From NCBI GenBank assembly GCA_021845505.1, contig JAJZVU010000001.1, positions 1 to 64,000 of the forward strand: a stretch of 64,000 nt of DNA, written 5' to 3'. The notes under the pieces are model-generated. The model was given only the letters and a program-made list of their open reading frames with translations. It was not told the DNA's origin and made no database searches. Positions within the stretch are counted from its first letter, which is position 1. Each line of letters opens with the position of its first letter. Below are positions 28,150 to 36,340 of the stretch, piece after piece. This DNA is from Pseudomonadota bacterium (lineage in GTDB: Bacteria; Pseudomonadota; Gammaproteobacteria; Burkholderiales; Burkholderiaceae_C). The translations under genes and the position numbers were made by a program.

Positions 28150-28986
28150 CTAGCGACCGGCCCAGGCCAGCAGGCGTCGCGCCCTGTCGACCACCGGCTT
28201 GTCGACCATGCGTCCGTCGACCGCGATCGCCGCCCCGCCGCCGGCCTCGAAGGCCTCGACCACCCGGTGCGCCCACTGCAGTTCCTGCGCACTGGGCGTG
28301 AAGGCCTGGTGCACCGCGGCGACCTGCCGCGGGTGTATGCACAACTTGCCGCCGAAACCCAGGCTGCGCGAACGCAGCGCATCACCCCGCATGCGCTGCT
28401 CGTCGCCGAGTTCCAGGCTGACACCGTCGAGCGGCGCCGGCAGCGCCGCCGCGCGGCACGCCAGCACCAGCGAGGTGCGCACCGAAGTCAGGGCCTCGCC
28501 CTCGTCGGCGATCCCGGTCTCGGCGGCGAAGTCCACGCTGCCGAAGGCGATCCGGGCCACGCCGGCAGCCGCGGCGAGTCGCCGCAGATCGAAGTAACCG
28601 GACACCGTCTCCAGCAGCGCGACCAGTCCGCGCCGCGGCAGCGCGGTGACTGTGCGCTCCACGGCGGCCGCGTCGGCCTTGGGCAGCATCAGCGCCGCGG
28701 CGGGTGCTCCGCGCAGCATCGCCAGGTCGTCCTCGTACCACGGCGTGTCGGCGGCGTTGACCCGCACGATGGCCACGCCGCCGCCGGCCAGCCACTGCGC
28801 GGCGTGCGCGCGGGCCGCCGCCTTGGACTGCGGCGCCACCGCGTCCTCCAGGTCGAGGACGATGCAGTCGGCGCCGCTGGCCGCGGCCTTGGCAAAGCGC
28901 TCGGGCCGGTCGGCGGGAACGAACAACAGGCTGCGCGCGCCGGCCAGCGCGGCGGTCGCGGGCGCGCAGTCGCGCGCAGGGCTCAT
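28150..28986 (-). CDS. CitE-like CoA-ester lyase (HpcH/HpaI aldolase family)
   Basis: 278 residues, TIM barrel of the CitE/malyl-CoA lyase group. RSLLFVPADRPERFAKAAASGADCIVLDLEDAV is the signature opening with the Mg-binding acidic cluster; VRVNAADTPWYEDDL, LLPKAD, ALLETVSGYFDL (second metal-ligand Glu) and GGKLCIHPRQVAAVHQAF follow. Members cleave citryl-, malyl- or citramalyl-CoA. Next to CoA-transferases and hotdog hydratases a citramalyl-CoA lyase role, giving acetyl-CoA and pyruvate, is the best guess, not proven. CGGAGG precedes ATG 28986; the gntR gene follows after 24 bp. Confidence 0.88.
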   Translation of the reverse strand: MSPARDCAPATAALAGARSLLFVPADRPERFAKAAASGADCIVLDLEDAVAPQSKAAARAHAAQWLAGGGVAIVRVNAADTPWYEDDLAMLRGAPAAALMLPKADAAAVERTVTALPRRGLVALLETVSGYFDLRRLAAAAGVARIAFGSVDFAAETGIADEGEALTSVRTSLVLACRAAALPAPLDGVSLELGDEQRMRGDALRSRSLGFGGKLCIHPRQVAAVHQAFTPSAQELQWAHRVVEAFEAGGGAAIAVDGRMVDKPVVDRARRLLAWAGR

Positions 28987-29038
28987 CGGGCCTCCGCAGG
29001 TCGTCGCGCGCGGCGGGGGGTGACGCGCCGCATGGATG

Positions 29039-30235
29039 TCAAAAGATCACCTCCCGTTGCTCGAGGTCTCGACGCTGCTCGGCGGACAGCCCGAGGAGTT
29101 CGCCGAACACATAGTCCTCATCCTGGCCCAGGGCCGGCGTCAGGCGCCGTATGCCCATGCCCTCGGTCTGGGCCAATCGTACCGGCGCGCCGACCACCGG
29201 GCGCGACTCGATGTCGGGCGAGACGACCTCGACCACTGCGCCGCGCGCGCGCAGGTGGGGATCGTCGGCGATGTCGCGCATGGTCCACGACACATGGGCG
29301 CACACGCCCTGCTGCTGCAGCGCACGCGCGGTGGCGTCGGCGTCGCGCTCGCGCAGCCAGCGTCCCACCAGTTGGTCGACCTGGTCGCGCCGGCGCAGCC
29401 GCTCGTCGGCCCGCTCCAGCTCCGGGTGTTCGCGGCCATCGCCGACGACCCGCGACAGCGCCTGCCATTGCGCATCGTCGCGCACCGCCAGGCTCAGCCA
29501 GCGGTCGGGCTGCGCGGTGGCGTAGACCCCCGACGGCGCGAATCCGGGGTCGGAGTTGCCGGGGCGCTCGGCGACCTGGCCCAGCGAGGCCAGCACCAGC
29601 GCGTCGCCGATCATCGCCGAGGCGACCTCGCGCGCGGCCACGTCGACATGCTGGGGCTGTCCGGTGCGGCGCCGCTGGTGCAGCGCGGCGACCGCGGCCA
29701 GTGCGGCGTGCAGCCCGGCCGAGTGGTCCATCACATGGCGCATTTCCACCGGCGGGCCATCGCTGTAGCCGCTCATCCAGCCCAGCCCGCCCCAGGCGCC
29801 GAACAGCGGGGCATAGCCGGCGAAATGGGAATCGGGGCCGTATTGCCCGCTCGCCGACAGCGACAGCATCACCAGGTCGGGCTTGACCTCGCACAGCGAC
29901 TCGAAGCCCAGGCCCAGACGCTGCATCACTCCGGGGCGGAAACTCTCGGCGGCGATGTCCGACAGCGCCACCAGGCGGCGCGCCAGCACGACCGCGTCGG
30001 CTTGCTTGAGGTTCAGGCGCACCGAGAGCTTGTTGGCCGACACCTGGTCGAAGGTGGCCGCGGTCATGCGCCCGTAGACAGCGTGGGGCTTGCGGAAGGC
30101 ATCGGGCCGCGAACGACTCTCGATCTTGATGCACTGGGCGCCGAGCTGCGACAGCAGGTGGGTGCAGAACGGCCCGGCCGCGTGGATGGTGAAATCGGCG
30201 ATCCGCACGCCCTGCAGCGCGGGCGGGTGGCTCAT
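29039..30235 (-). CDS. CaiB/BaiF family CoA-transferase, catalytic-Asp subunit
   Basis: 398 residues, class III CoA-transferase. ADFTIHAAGPFCTHLLSQLGAQCIKIE is the N-terminal Rossmann-like CoA site; the acyl-accepting aspartate is D170 in MRHVMDHSAGLHAALAAVAAL, and the C-terminal ..HLRARGAVVEV..APVRL stretch is typical. Its start overlaps the preceding gene by four bases (ATGA, 30232-30235) with AAGGAGGG upstream, so the two are translationally coupled. The preceding paralogue has Gly where this Asp should be, so the pair may form a heteromer in which only this subunit is catalytic, as known for benzylsuccinate CoA-transferase BbsEF. Confidence 0.88.
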   Translation of the reverse strand: MSHPPALQGVRIADFTIHAAGPFCTHLLSQLGAQCIKIESRSRPDAFRKPHAVYGRMTAATFDQVSANKLSVRLNLKQADAVVLARRLVALSDIAAESFRPGVMQRLGLGFESLCEVKPDLVMLSLSASGQYGPDSHFAGYAPLFGAWGGLGWMSGYSDGPPVEMRHVMDHSAGLHAALAAVAALHQRRRTGQPQHVDVAAREVASAMIGDALVLASLGQVAERPGNSDPGFAPSGVYATAQPDRWLSLAVRDDAQWQALSRVVGDGREHPELERADERLRRRDQVDQLVGRWLRERDADATARALQQQGVCAHVSWTMRDIADDPHLRARGAVVEVVSPDIESRPVVGAPVRLAQTEGMGIRRLTPALGQDEDYVFGELLGLSAEQRRDLEQREVIF

Positions 30236-31413
30236 GGCTGCCCTCCTTCACCGAGCCGCGGCACCCGGCCGCCACCCGGCAGCGGGGTGCGCAGGAACTG
30301 GTAGGGCGCCCGCGGCGCCCGCGCCGCGCCGGCTGCCGGCAGATCGATGTCGGCGAACAGCCCGCGCGCGGCCTCGTGCTCGCCGCCCAGCACCTCCTCG
30401 GGGGCGCGGTAGCGGGCCGCCGGCACGCCCAGCTGCTGTGCCCGCCGCACCACCTGGTCGACGTCCTGCCCGGCCATCCATTCGCGGATATGCCGGTTGA
30501 TCTGGTCGCCGCGCCGGCTGCGTTCCAGCGGGTCGCGCAACGCCGGGTCGGCGCTCCACGCGGGGCGCTGCAACAAGTCGAGCAGCGCTTCCCACTGGCG
30601 GTCCTCGAGGGTGAGGATTTCGACAAAGCCGTCGCGCGCCTGGAACACTCCGCCATAGCGAAACTTGCGGGTCGCGCGGTGCTCGAGCGAACCGTCGCCC
30701 AGGCGCTGCAGCGCGAAGGCCCCCACCGCCAGCACCGCGTCCTGCACCGACACGTCGACCAGGCGCCCGCCTTCGGTGTCGACCTTCCACCACGCCGACA
30801 GCGCGCCCAGCGCGGCCAGGCAGCCGCCCTGGTAGCCGGCGAAGGGGCCGTAGATCTTCAGCGGCGGCCGCTCGGGAAACAGCTCCTGCGCGTAGCCGTT
30901 GGGCAGCAGGTAGCCTTCGCCGCCGGCGTGCAGCAGGTTGACTTCCTCGGCGTCCCAGGCGGCCTTCGGGCCGCTGGCGCCGAAGGGCAGCACGCTGACA
31001 TGGATGAGCCGGGGCGCGCACTCGGCCACCTGCTGCGGCTGCAGGCCGTGGGCGGCGCGCTCGGCCAGCGGGGTGTCGTCGAGCAGCACGTCGGCAGCCT
31101 GCAACTCCTGGCGCAACCTCTGGCGACCGGCGTCCGACAGGGTGTCGCACTCCAGGCTGCGCTTGCCGGCAGCCAGGTAGGCGAACAGCGCGCTTTCGCC
31201 TGCGGGCTCGATCCGCGGCGCCGCGCGGCGCAGCGGCGAGCCGCCGGGCGGCTCGAGCATCAGCACGCTGGCTCCCAGCGTGGCCAGCAGGCGCCCGGCG
31301 TAGGCGGCCGCCACGCCGCGCGAGCGCTCCAGCACCCGGCAGCCGGCCAGCGGCAGCGCGGCGGGCGGCGCCGACTCCGGCTCGGCAGCCGCCCGGCTGG
31401 CGAACGCGGTCAC
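30232..31413 (-). CDS. CaiB/BaiF family CoA-transferase subunit lacking the catalytic Asp
   Basis: 393 residues from GTG 31413, which overlaps the stop of the upstream hydratase gene by four bases (GTGA, 31410-31413). The fold is clearly class III CoA-transferase (RVLERSRGVAAAYAGRLLATLGASVLMLEPP, then LIHVSVLPFGASGP, then GGRLVDVSVQDAVL). At the place of the conserved acyl-carrying aspartate it reads LKIYGPFAGYQGG, with Gly at 189. It is therefore probably the non-catalytic partner of the next gene. Upstream in-frame sequence up to 31701 lies inside the hydratase gene and is not part of this protein. Confidence 0.82.
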   Translation of the reverse strand: MTAFASRAAAEPESAPPAALPLAGCRVLERSRGVAAAYAGRLLATLGASVLMLEPPGGSPLRRAAPRIEPAGESALFAYLAAGKRSLECDTLSDAGRQRLRQELQAADVLLDDTPLAERAAHGLQPQQVAECAPRLIHVSVLPFGASGPKAAWDAEEVNLLHAGGEGYLLPNGYAQELFPERPPLKIYGPFAGYQGGCLAALGALSAWWKVDTEGGRLVDVSVQDAVLAVGAFALQRLGDGSLEHRATRKFRYGGVFQARDGFVEILTLEDRQWEALLDLLQRPAWSADPALRDPLERSRRGDQINRHIREWMAGQDVDQVVRRAQQLGVPAARYRAPEEVLGGEHEAARGLFADIDLPAAGAARAPRAPYQFLRTPLPGGGRVPRLGEGGQP

Positions 31414-32624
31414 CGCACCACCGGCAGTTCGAGGTCGCAGCCGGCGCCGTCGATGAACGCCGGCAGCCGGATGTCGCGCGACGGCAGCGCCACGGTGGCC
31501 AGGCCTGGCGTGGTGACCTCGCCGCGCTGGTTCTCGGCGGCGATCTCGATGTCCACCAGGGCGGTCCGGTCCTTCACGTACTTGCGCACCACCCGGCCCT
31601 TGCAGAAGGTGGTGTCGCCCATGATGTTGAAGCGGCGCATTTCGGTGCGCACCCGCTTGAGGAAACCGGCGTCGCCCATCCAGTTGGTCACCAGGCTGCA
31701 CATCCAGGCCGAGCGTTGCGGGCCGTAGTCGTAGGTGCCGGGTACCCCCACTTCCTTGGCCACCGATTCCCGGTGGTGGCCGATGCCGGTGTATTCCACC
31801 CCGCCGCCGGCTTCCGGGTTGCGGAAGTAGTGGCCGGGATGACGCACCGCCGCCTGCAGCAGCACGCCGTGGGTATGGCCGCGGCCGCAGCCCACCAGGA
31901 AGCCCATGGTGTCCATCAGGGACAGCGGACCGCGGGCGATGGTCGGCAGTTGCTCGCCGACCTCGACATCGTCCCAGTAGCGCACGTCGGCGCCCCGGAT
32001 GTTCTTCGGCTCGTCGAGGACCATCTGGTCGATGCGATCGCGCTCCTCGTCGCTGTACTGGTGCTGGGTGATTTCCTTGTACTTGCCGGTTTCGCGCGCC
32101 GCCTTGCGCTCGTGGCGGGTGCAGGTGCCCAGCGCGCGCGCGACGAGTTCGCCACGCTGGTTGTAGTAGCAGGCCTCGACGTACTGCAGCACCAGCCGGC
32201 CGGAGAACTTGCTCTGCTTTTCCTCCACCCCGACGACCCGCTCGATGGCCGACAGGCGGTCTCCCGGGCGCACGTGGCGGAACAGTTCCCAGTCGTTGCC
32301 GGCGTAGAAGCCGTGGACTCCCGGCAATCCCCAGCGCGTGCGTCCCAGCCAGCCGAAGGCCATGGGGAACATCGGATGACCGACCTGGGTGCCGTAGCGC
32401 GTGCCCGGCCCGTATCCGGGGTCACGGTACAGGGGGTTGAGGTCGCCGATGCCATTGCACCAATTGCGCAAGGTATCGGCGGTTGCGTCCTGCAGATAGG
32501 GGCCTTCGGGCCGCAGGTGCAGGCCGATCATCGCACGCGCCGCGGCCACCGCCTCGTCGGTGATCAGGCCTTGCGCCGGGGCGTCGCCGACGCCGGATTC
32601 GGAGGGGTTGGTGAGGTGGTTCAA
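31410..32624 (-). CDS. MaoC/FAS1-like hotdog-fold hydratase, long form
   Basis: 404 residues with two hotdog-like halves. The first half carries TLRNWCNGIGDLNPLYRDPGYG..GHPMFPMAFG and RPGDRLSAIERVVGVEEKQSKFSGRLV, the FAS1-like dehydratase pattern; the second half repeats the layout (RDxxxW-like YWDDVEVGEQLP, GDTTFCKGRVVRKYV). Likely hydrates or dehydrates a 2-enoyl-CoA dicarboxylate. I prefer TTG 32624, with AGGAG nine bases upstream; a GTG at 32678 would add 18 residues but has no ribosome site and would place the AATGCATT operator inside the coding region. It is translationally coupled to the CoA-transferase gene downstream. Confidence 0.8.
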   Translation of the reverse strand: MNHLTNPSESGVGDAPAQGLITDEAVAAARAMIGLHLRPEGPYLQDATADTLRNWCNGIGDLNPLYRDPGYGPGTRYGTQVGHPMFPMAFGWLGRTRWGLPGVHGFYAGNDWELFRHVRPGDRLSAIERVVGVEEKQSKFSGRLVLQYVEACYYNQRGELVARALGTCTRHERKAARETGKYKEITQHQYSDEERDRIDQMVLDEPKNIRGADVRYWDDVEVGEQLPTIARGPLSLMDTMGFLVGCGRGHTHGVLLQAAVRHPGHYFRNPEAGGGVEYTGIGHHRESVAKEVGVPGTYDYGPQRSAWMCSLVTNWMGDAGFLKRVRTEMRRFNIMGDTTFCKGRVVRKYVKDRTALVDIEIAAENQRGEVTTPGLATVALPSRDIRLPAFIDGAGCDLELPVVR

Positions 32625-32660
32625 CTTGGATGCTCCTGTAGTGCGGTAGTTCTGATGCCC

Positions 32661-32668
32661 AATGCATT
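32661..32668. promoter_or_regulatory. AATGCATT operator candidate, copy 1
   Basis: AATGCATT palindrome; on the minus strand its context is GAATGCATTG, identical over ten bases to the two other copies in this cluster. It lies 37 bp upstream of the TTG start of the long hydratase, overlapping a weak -10-like AAGAAT, so an internal repressible promoter is possible. Confidence 0.5.
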
Positions 32669-32721
32669 CTTTGTTCACGCGGACTCCCGCCGCGACCGCG
32701 CACGCCAGCCGGAACGCCGGC

Positions 32722-33561
32722 TCAGCCCAGCGTGGCGCTGGCCGACATCAACAGTTCTCCCGCGGGGCCGCGCGCCCACAGTTCGAGTTCGTCCTCCCGC
32801 TCCTGCCTGCCTTCGAGGCGGAACGCCCGGTCGACAAACACCGGGTTGACACCCCTGAACGCGAAACGCTGCAGCCTGCGGCCGCCCGCGTGGCGCAAGG
32901 CCAGTTGCTGCAGCAAGGTGGCGAGCAACGGGCCGTGCACCACCAGCCCGGGATAGCCTTCCTCGGCCTGCGCATACGCCTGGTCGTAGTGGATGCGGTG
33001 CCCGTTGAAGGTCAGCGCCGAGTAGCGAAACAGCAAGGTCGCATCGGCGACGAAATCGTGGCCGAACTCGGCGACGCCGTCGAAGGGCTGTGGCGCGGCG
33101 GCCGGCGCCGCGCCCGCAGCCGCTTCGCGATACACCAGATCCTGCTCCTCGACCAGGCCGTCGCGTCCGTCGCACGACACGGTGTGCTCGACGGTGACAA
33201 AGCACAACGCGCCACGCTTGCCGACCTTGTGCTCGATGCTGCGGATGACACTGCGGCGCGTCGCCAGCGCGTCGACCGGCAGGTCCTGCAGATAGCGGAT
33301 GCGCCCGCCCGCCCACATGCGCCTGGGCAGTTCGATGGGCGGCAGGAAACCCCCGCGCCTGGGGTGGCCGTCGGCACCCAGGCCGCTGCGACGCACCACC
33401 GGATTGAAGTACAGCCAGTGCCAGCCCGCCGGCAACGGCTCGCCCGGCTGCGGCGCGGCCTGCAGGTCCAGCGTCGCGGCCAGCGCGCGCACCGCGCCGA
33501 CGTCCAGACGTTCGGTGCGCTCTTCGCTGCGCCCCAGCCACTCGGCATAGGGATGGGTCAT
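32722..33561 (-). CDS. HTD2/MaoC-type hydratase, similar to mesaconyl-C4-CoA hydratase
   Basis: 279 residues with an N-terminal FAS1-like half (MWAGGRIRYLQDLPVDALATRRSVIRSIEHKVGKRGALCFVTVEH) and a C-terminal catalytic hotdog (DATLLFRYSALTFNGHRIHYDQAYAQAEEGYPGLVVHGPLLATLL). The FNGHRIHYD stretch is the catalytic signature of the HTD2/mesaconyl-C4-CoA hydratase group, which makes (S)-citramalyl-CoA from mesaconyl-C4-CoA in the 3-hydroxypropionate cycle. Substrate here is inferred from context. GAGGAA before ATG 33561. It is the first gene of the minus-strand series and diverges from a CoA-transferase gene across 146 bp holding two GAATGCATTG sites. Confidence 0.85.
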   Translation of the reverse strand: MTHPYAEWLGRSEERTERLDVGAVRALAATLDLQAAPQPGEPLPAGWHWLYFNPVVRRSGLGADGHPRRGGFLPPIELPRRMWAGGRIRYLQDLPVDALATRRSVIRSIEHKVGKRGALCFVTVEHTVSCDGRDGLVEEQDLVYREAAAGAAPAAAPQPFDGVAEFGHDFVADATLLFRYSALTFNGHRIHYDQAYAQAEEGYPGLVVHGPLLATLLQQLALRHAGGRRLQRFAFRGVNPVFVDRAFRLEGRQEREDELELWARGPAGELLMSASATLG

Positions 33562-33587
33562 CGACGATTCCTCGTTCACTGCATCTG

Positions 33588-33595
33588 AATGCATT
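33588..33595. promoter_or_regulatory. AATGCATT operator candidate, copy 2
   Basis: Plus-strand context GAATGCATTGTATATTC. On the minus strand it overlaps a likely -10 (TACAAT, 33593-33598) for the HTD2-type hydratase gene starting at 33561; no good -35 is visible. Binding here would block that promoter. Confidence 0.55.
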
Positions 33596-33669
33596 GTATA
33601 TTCTTTTGGCCGGTCCAGCTGGCGGCACGCAGTGCGCCGGCCTCCATTTTGCCTGCTCGGCGCGGCGAA

Positions 33670-33703
33670 TTGCCACTGCGACCCCTCCCACCTAGAATGC
33701 ATT
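33670..33703 (+). promoter_or_regulatory. Promoter with overlapping AATGCATT site (copy 3), giving a near-leaderless CoA-transferase mRNA
   Basis: TTGCCA (33670-33675), a 17-base spacer, and TAGAAT (33693-33698), with the palindrome AATGCATT at 33696-33703 overlapping the -10. The ATG of the CoA-transferase is at 33708, so a start site 7-9 bases after the -10 would leave almost no leader. Confidence 0.6.
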
Positions 33704-33707
33704 GTCC

Positions 33708-34940
33708 ATGGACGCACCGACCCTTCCGCTCGCCGGCCGCCGCATCATCGAAGTCGGCACCATGCTGGCCGCGCCCTTCGCCGCCCACCTGCTCGGCCAG
33801 CTCGGCGCCGAGGTCATCAAGGTCGAGCCGCCGCACGGGGACCCCACCCGCGCGCTGGTGCGCGGCGGCCCCAGCGGCACTTTCATCGCCTACAGCCACG
33901 GCAAGAAAAGCGTATGCCTGGACCTGGCGCAGCCCGCGGGCCACGCGGCGTTCTGCCGGCTGCTGCAAAGCGCCGATGCACTGGTGCACAACCTCGCGCC
34001 CAGGGCCGCGCGCAAGCTGCGGCTGACCGAGGCGGATTGCCTGGCCGTCAAGCCCTCGCTGATCTACTGCCACATCCGCGGCTATGCGGCCGGACCGCTG
34101 CAGGACGACCTGGCGTCCAACCCGGTCGCCGAGGCGGCCACCGGGGTGATGGAGCAGAACCGCGTCGACGGCCGCCCGAGCCGACTCGGCCCGAGCTACC
34201 ACGACCAGTTCGCGGGTGCCTACGCGGTGATCGGCATACTGGCCGGCCTTGTGCAGCAGGCCGCCGGCAAGCCCGCCTCCGCGGTCGAGGTCGGGCTGTA
34301 CGAGACCGGCTTGCACGTGGCCTCGCGCGACCTCGTCGGCGTGCAGCTCAAGACCCGGCTGCTGGGGCGGCCCGAGCGCGAACCCCACGGCGAGTTCAGC
34401 ATGCCCGGCTACGGCGCCTACCAGACCAGCGACCAGCGCTGGTTGTACCTGCTGATGCTGACCGACTCGCACTGGCACAGGTTCTGCCGGGCGATGCAGC
34501 TCGCCGAGGCCGACGACCCCGAGCTGGCCAGCCTGCGCAACCGCCGCAGGCAACGCGATCGCTGCGAGGCGCTGGTGCGCCAGGCGCTGGCGCGCCTGGC
34601 CTTCGACGAGGCCGCGGCGCGGCTGCAGGCGGCCGGAATCGGCTGCACCGAGGTGCTGCCGCTGGAGCGCGTGCTCGAGTCGCCGCAGGCTCGCCAGCCC
34701 GGCAAGCTGCGCGACATCCGCTACCGCGGCCTGGACTTCGAGGTGCCGGAATTCCCGCGCCCGCCGGGAGCCGCGGCGGCGCCGACGCTGCCGCCGCCCG
34801 AACTCGGCGAACACACCCGCCAGGTGCTGCAGGCGGTCGGCCTGCAGGCCGCCGACCTCGACGAACTGGTCCGCTGCGCGGCCACGCTGCCCGACGGGGC
34901 CAACCGTTTCGCCTGGGCGCCGGTACGCCGCAGCGACTGA
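33708..34940 (+). CDS. CaiB/BaiF family CoA-transferase
   Basis: 410 residues. N-terminal RIIEVGTMLAAPFAAHLLGQLGAEVIKVEPPHGDPTRAL, FIAYSHGKKSVCLDL, and the catalytic aspartate D166 in SYHDQFAGAYAVIGILAGL mark a class III CoA-transferase. Unlike the minus-strand pair it is a single catalytic gene. It probably activates a di- or tricarboxylate with succinyl-CoA or acetyl-CoA as donor. No ribosome site precedes ATG 33708, and the -10 TAGAAT ends nine bases before it, so the mRNA may be leaderless; a TTG two codons upstream (33702) is an unlikely start. The MHS transporter gene follows after 59 bp and is likely in the same transcript. Confidence 0.88.
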   Translation: MDAPTLPLAGRRIIEVGTMLAAPFAAHLLGQLGAEVIKVEPPHGDPTRALVRGGPSGTFIAYSHGKKSVCLDLAQPAGHAAFCRLLQSADALVHNLAPRAARKLRLTEADCLAVKPSLIYCHIRGYAAGPLQDDLASNPVAEAATGVMEQNRVDGRPSRLGPSYHDQFAGAYAVIGILAGLVQQAAGKPASAVEVGLYETGLHVASRDLVGVQLKTRLLGRPEREPHGEFSMPGYGAYQTSDQRWLYLLMLTDSHWHRFCRAMQLAEADDPELASLRNRRRQRDRCEALVRQALARLAFDEAAARLQAAGIGCTEVLPLERVLESPQARQPGKLRDIRYRGLDFEVPEFPRPPGAAAAPTLPPPELGEHTRQVLQAVGLQAADLDELVRCAATLPDGANRFAWAPVRRSD

Positions 34941-34999
34941 AGCACCACCCACCCCCACGACAACACCCCCAAAGGGACTTCCTCGACAAGGAGACAGAC

Positions 35000-36310
35000 A
35001 TGGCAAGCCAAGTCGGCAGTCCGTCGGCGCAACAGGTCTACAAGGTCGCGCTGGCGAGCATCATCGGGTCGATCATCGAGCAATACGACTTCCTGGTCAC
35101 CGGGGTCATCGCCGCGACCGTGTGGGGCAAGGTGTTCTTCAAGCTGCCGGCGCTGGCTGCGGTGGCCGCGGCGATCGCCATCTACGGCATCGGCATCATC
35201 GTGCGCCCGATCGGCGCCTACCTGTTCGGCAACATCGCCGACCGCAAGGGGCGGCGCGACGCCATGGTGTACGCGCTGCTGCTGATGGGCGTGGGCACCC
35301 TGCTGATCGGCCTCACCCCCTCCTACGACAGCATCGGCGTGGCGGCGCCGGTGCTGCTGATCGTCTTCCGGCTGGCCCAGGGGATCAGCTTCGGCGCCGA
35401 ATTCGGCACCGCGTCGACCTGGGTGGTCGAGCAGGCGGCCAAGTCGCGGCACCGGGCGTTCTGGGGTGCGTGGGTCGGCTTCGCGGTGCCGATCGGGCTG
35501 CTGCTGGGCTTCGGCTCGGTGCTGTTCGTCAAGTCGCTGATGACCCCTGAGAGCTTCATCGCCTGGGGCTGGCGCATCTTCTTTTTCATCGGCTTCCTGG
35601 TCGCCATCGTCGGCATCGTGATCCGCATGCGGACCGAGGACAGCTTCGTGTTCGAGAACTACAAGTCGCAGCAGGAACTGCTGAAGGTTCCGGCGCTGCA
35701 GGTGTGGAAGGACATGCCGTGGCGGCTGCTGCGCGCTTCGCTAGTCAACGCGATGTTCGGCGGAGCGTTCTTCCTCAGCTTCATCTTCGGCACCAGCTAC
35801 ATGAAGACCGTGGGCTTCACCGGCAGCCAGGCCGAGGAGATCGGCCTGATCGCCGCCGCCTCGATGCTGGTGTTCATGATCATCGGCTCGCTGCTCGCCG
35901 ACCGCATCAGCCGGCGCAGCGTGCTGCTGACCTCGGCGGTGGTGTTCTTCGTGTTCGCCATCCCCTACTTCTACCTGATCAACAGCCACGACTTCGCTCT
36001 GGCCGCGCTGGCCGAGATCATCGGCTTCGGTTTCGTGTTCGGCTTCGGCTACGGAGCGGTGCCGAGCTTCTATACCGAGAACTTCCCGACCCGTTATCGC
36101 GCGTCGGCGGCCAGCGCCTCCTACCAGATCTCCCAGGTCTACGGCGGCGGGCTGATCCCCATCGTGGCCGGGCAGATCCTGCGCGCGTACGGCATCGCCC
36201 ACGCGTACCTGTACATCGGGCTGCTGGTCATGGGCTATGCCGCGGCGGCCATCCTGGCCATCCTCGCCAGCCCGGAGACCAAGTCGGTCGACCTGCAGCG
36301 CGAAAGCTGA
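35000..36310 (+). CDS. MHS-family MFS transporter, probable tricarboxylate/dicarboxylate:H+ symporter (TcuC-like)
   Basis: 436 residues, 12 membrane helices. MHS signature: IIGSIIEQYDFLVTGVIAA at helix 1, RPIGAYLFGNIADRKGRRDAMVYALLLMGVGTLLIGLTPSYDSIG, then RLAQGISFGAEFGTASTWVVEQA, and ENFPTRYRASAASASYQISQVYGG in the C-terminal half. Relatives carry citrate, tricarballylate, ketoglutarate or shikimate. AAGGAGAC lies before ATG 35000. It ends 30 bp from the convergent tcuB. Because tcuA-tcuB lie next door it may be the TcuC equivalent, but it is transcribed with a CoA-transferase instead. Confidence 0.88.
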   Translation: MASQVGSPSAQQVYKVALASIIGSIIEQYDFLVTGVIAATVWGKVFFKLPALAAVAAAIAIYGIGIIVRPIGAYLFGNIADRKGRRDAMVYALLLMGVGTLLIGLTPSYDSIGVAAPVLLIVFRLAQGISFGAEFGTASTWVVEQAAKSRHRAFWGAWVGFAVPIGLLLGFGSVLFVKSLMTPESFIAWGWRIFFFIGFLVAIVGIVIRMRTEDSFVFENYKSQQELLKVPALQVWKDMPWRLLRASLVNAMFGGAFFLSFIFGTSYMKTVGFTGSQAEEIGLIAAASMLVFMIIGSLLADRISRRSVLLTSAVVFFVFAIPYFYLINSHDFALAALAEIIGFGFVFGFGYGAVPSFYTENFPTRYRASAASASYQISQVYGGGLIPIVAGQILRAYGIAHAYLYIGLLVMGYAAAAILAILASPETKSVDLQRES

Positions 36311-36340
36311 CGCGAGGCCGGCGCGAAGCCGCCGACGGAC

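Noticed and set aside
32625-32678. GTG start at 32678 for the long hydratase
   Set aside because: No ribosome site; the TTG at 32624 has AGGAG nine bases before it, and the promoter-operator would otherwise be coding.
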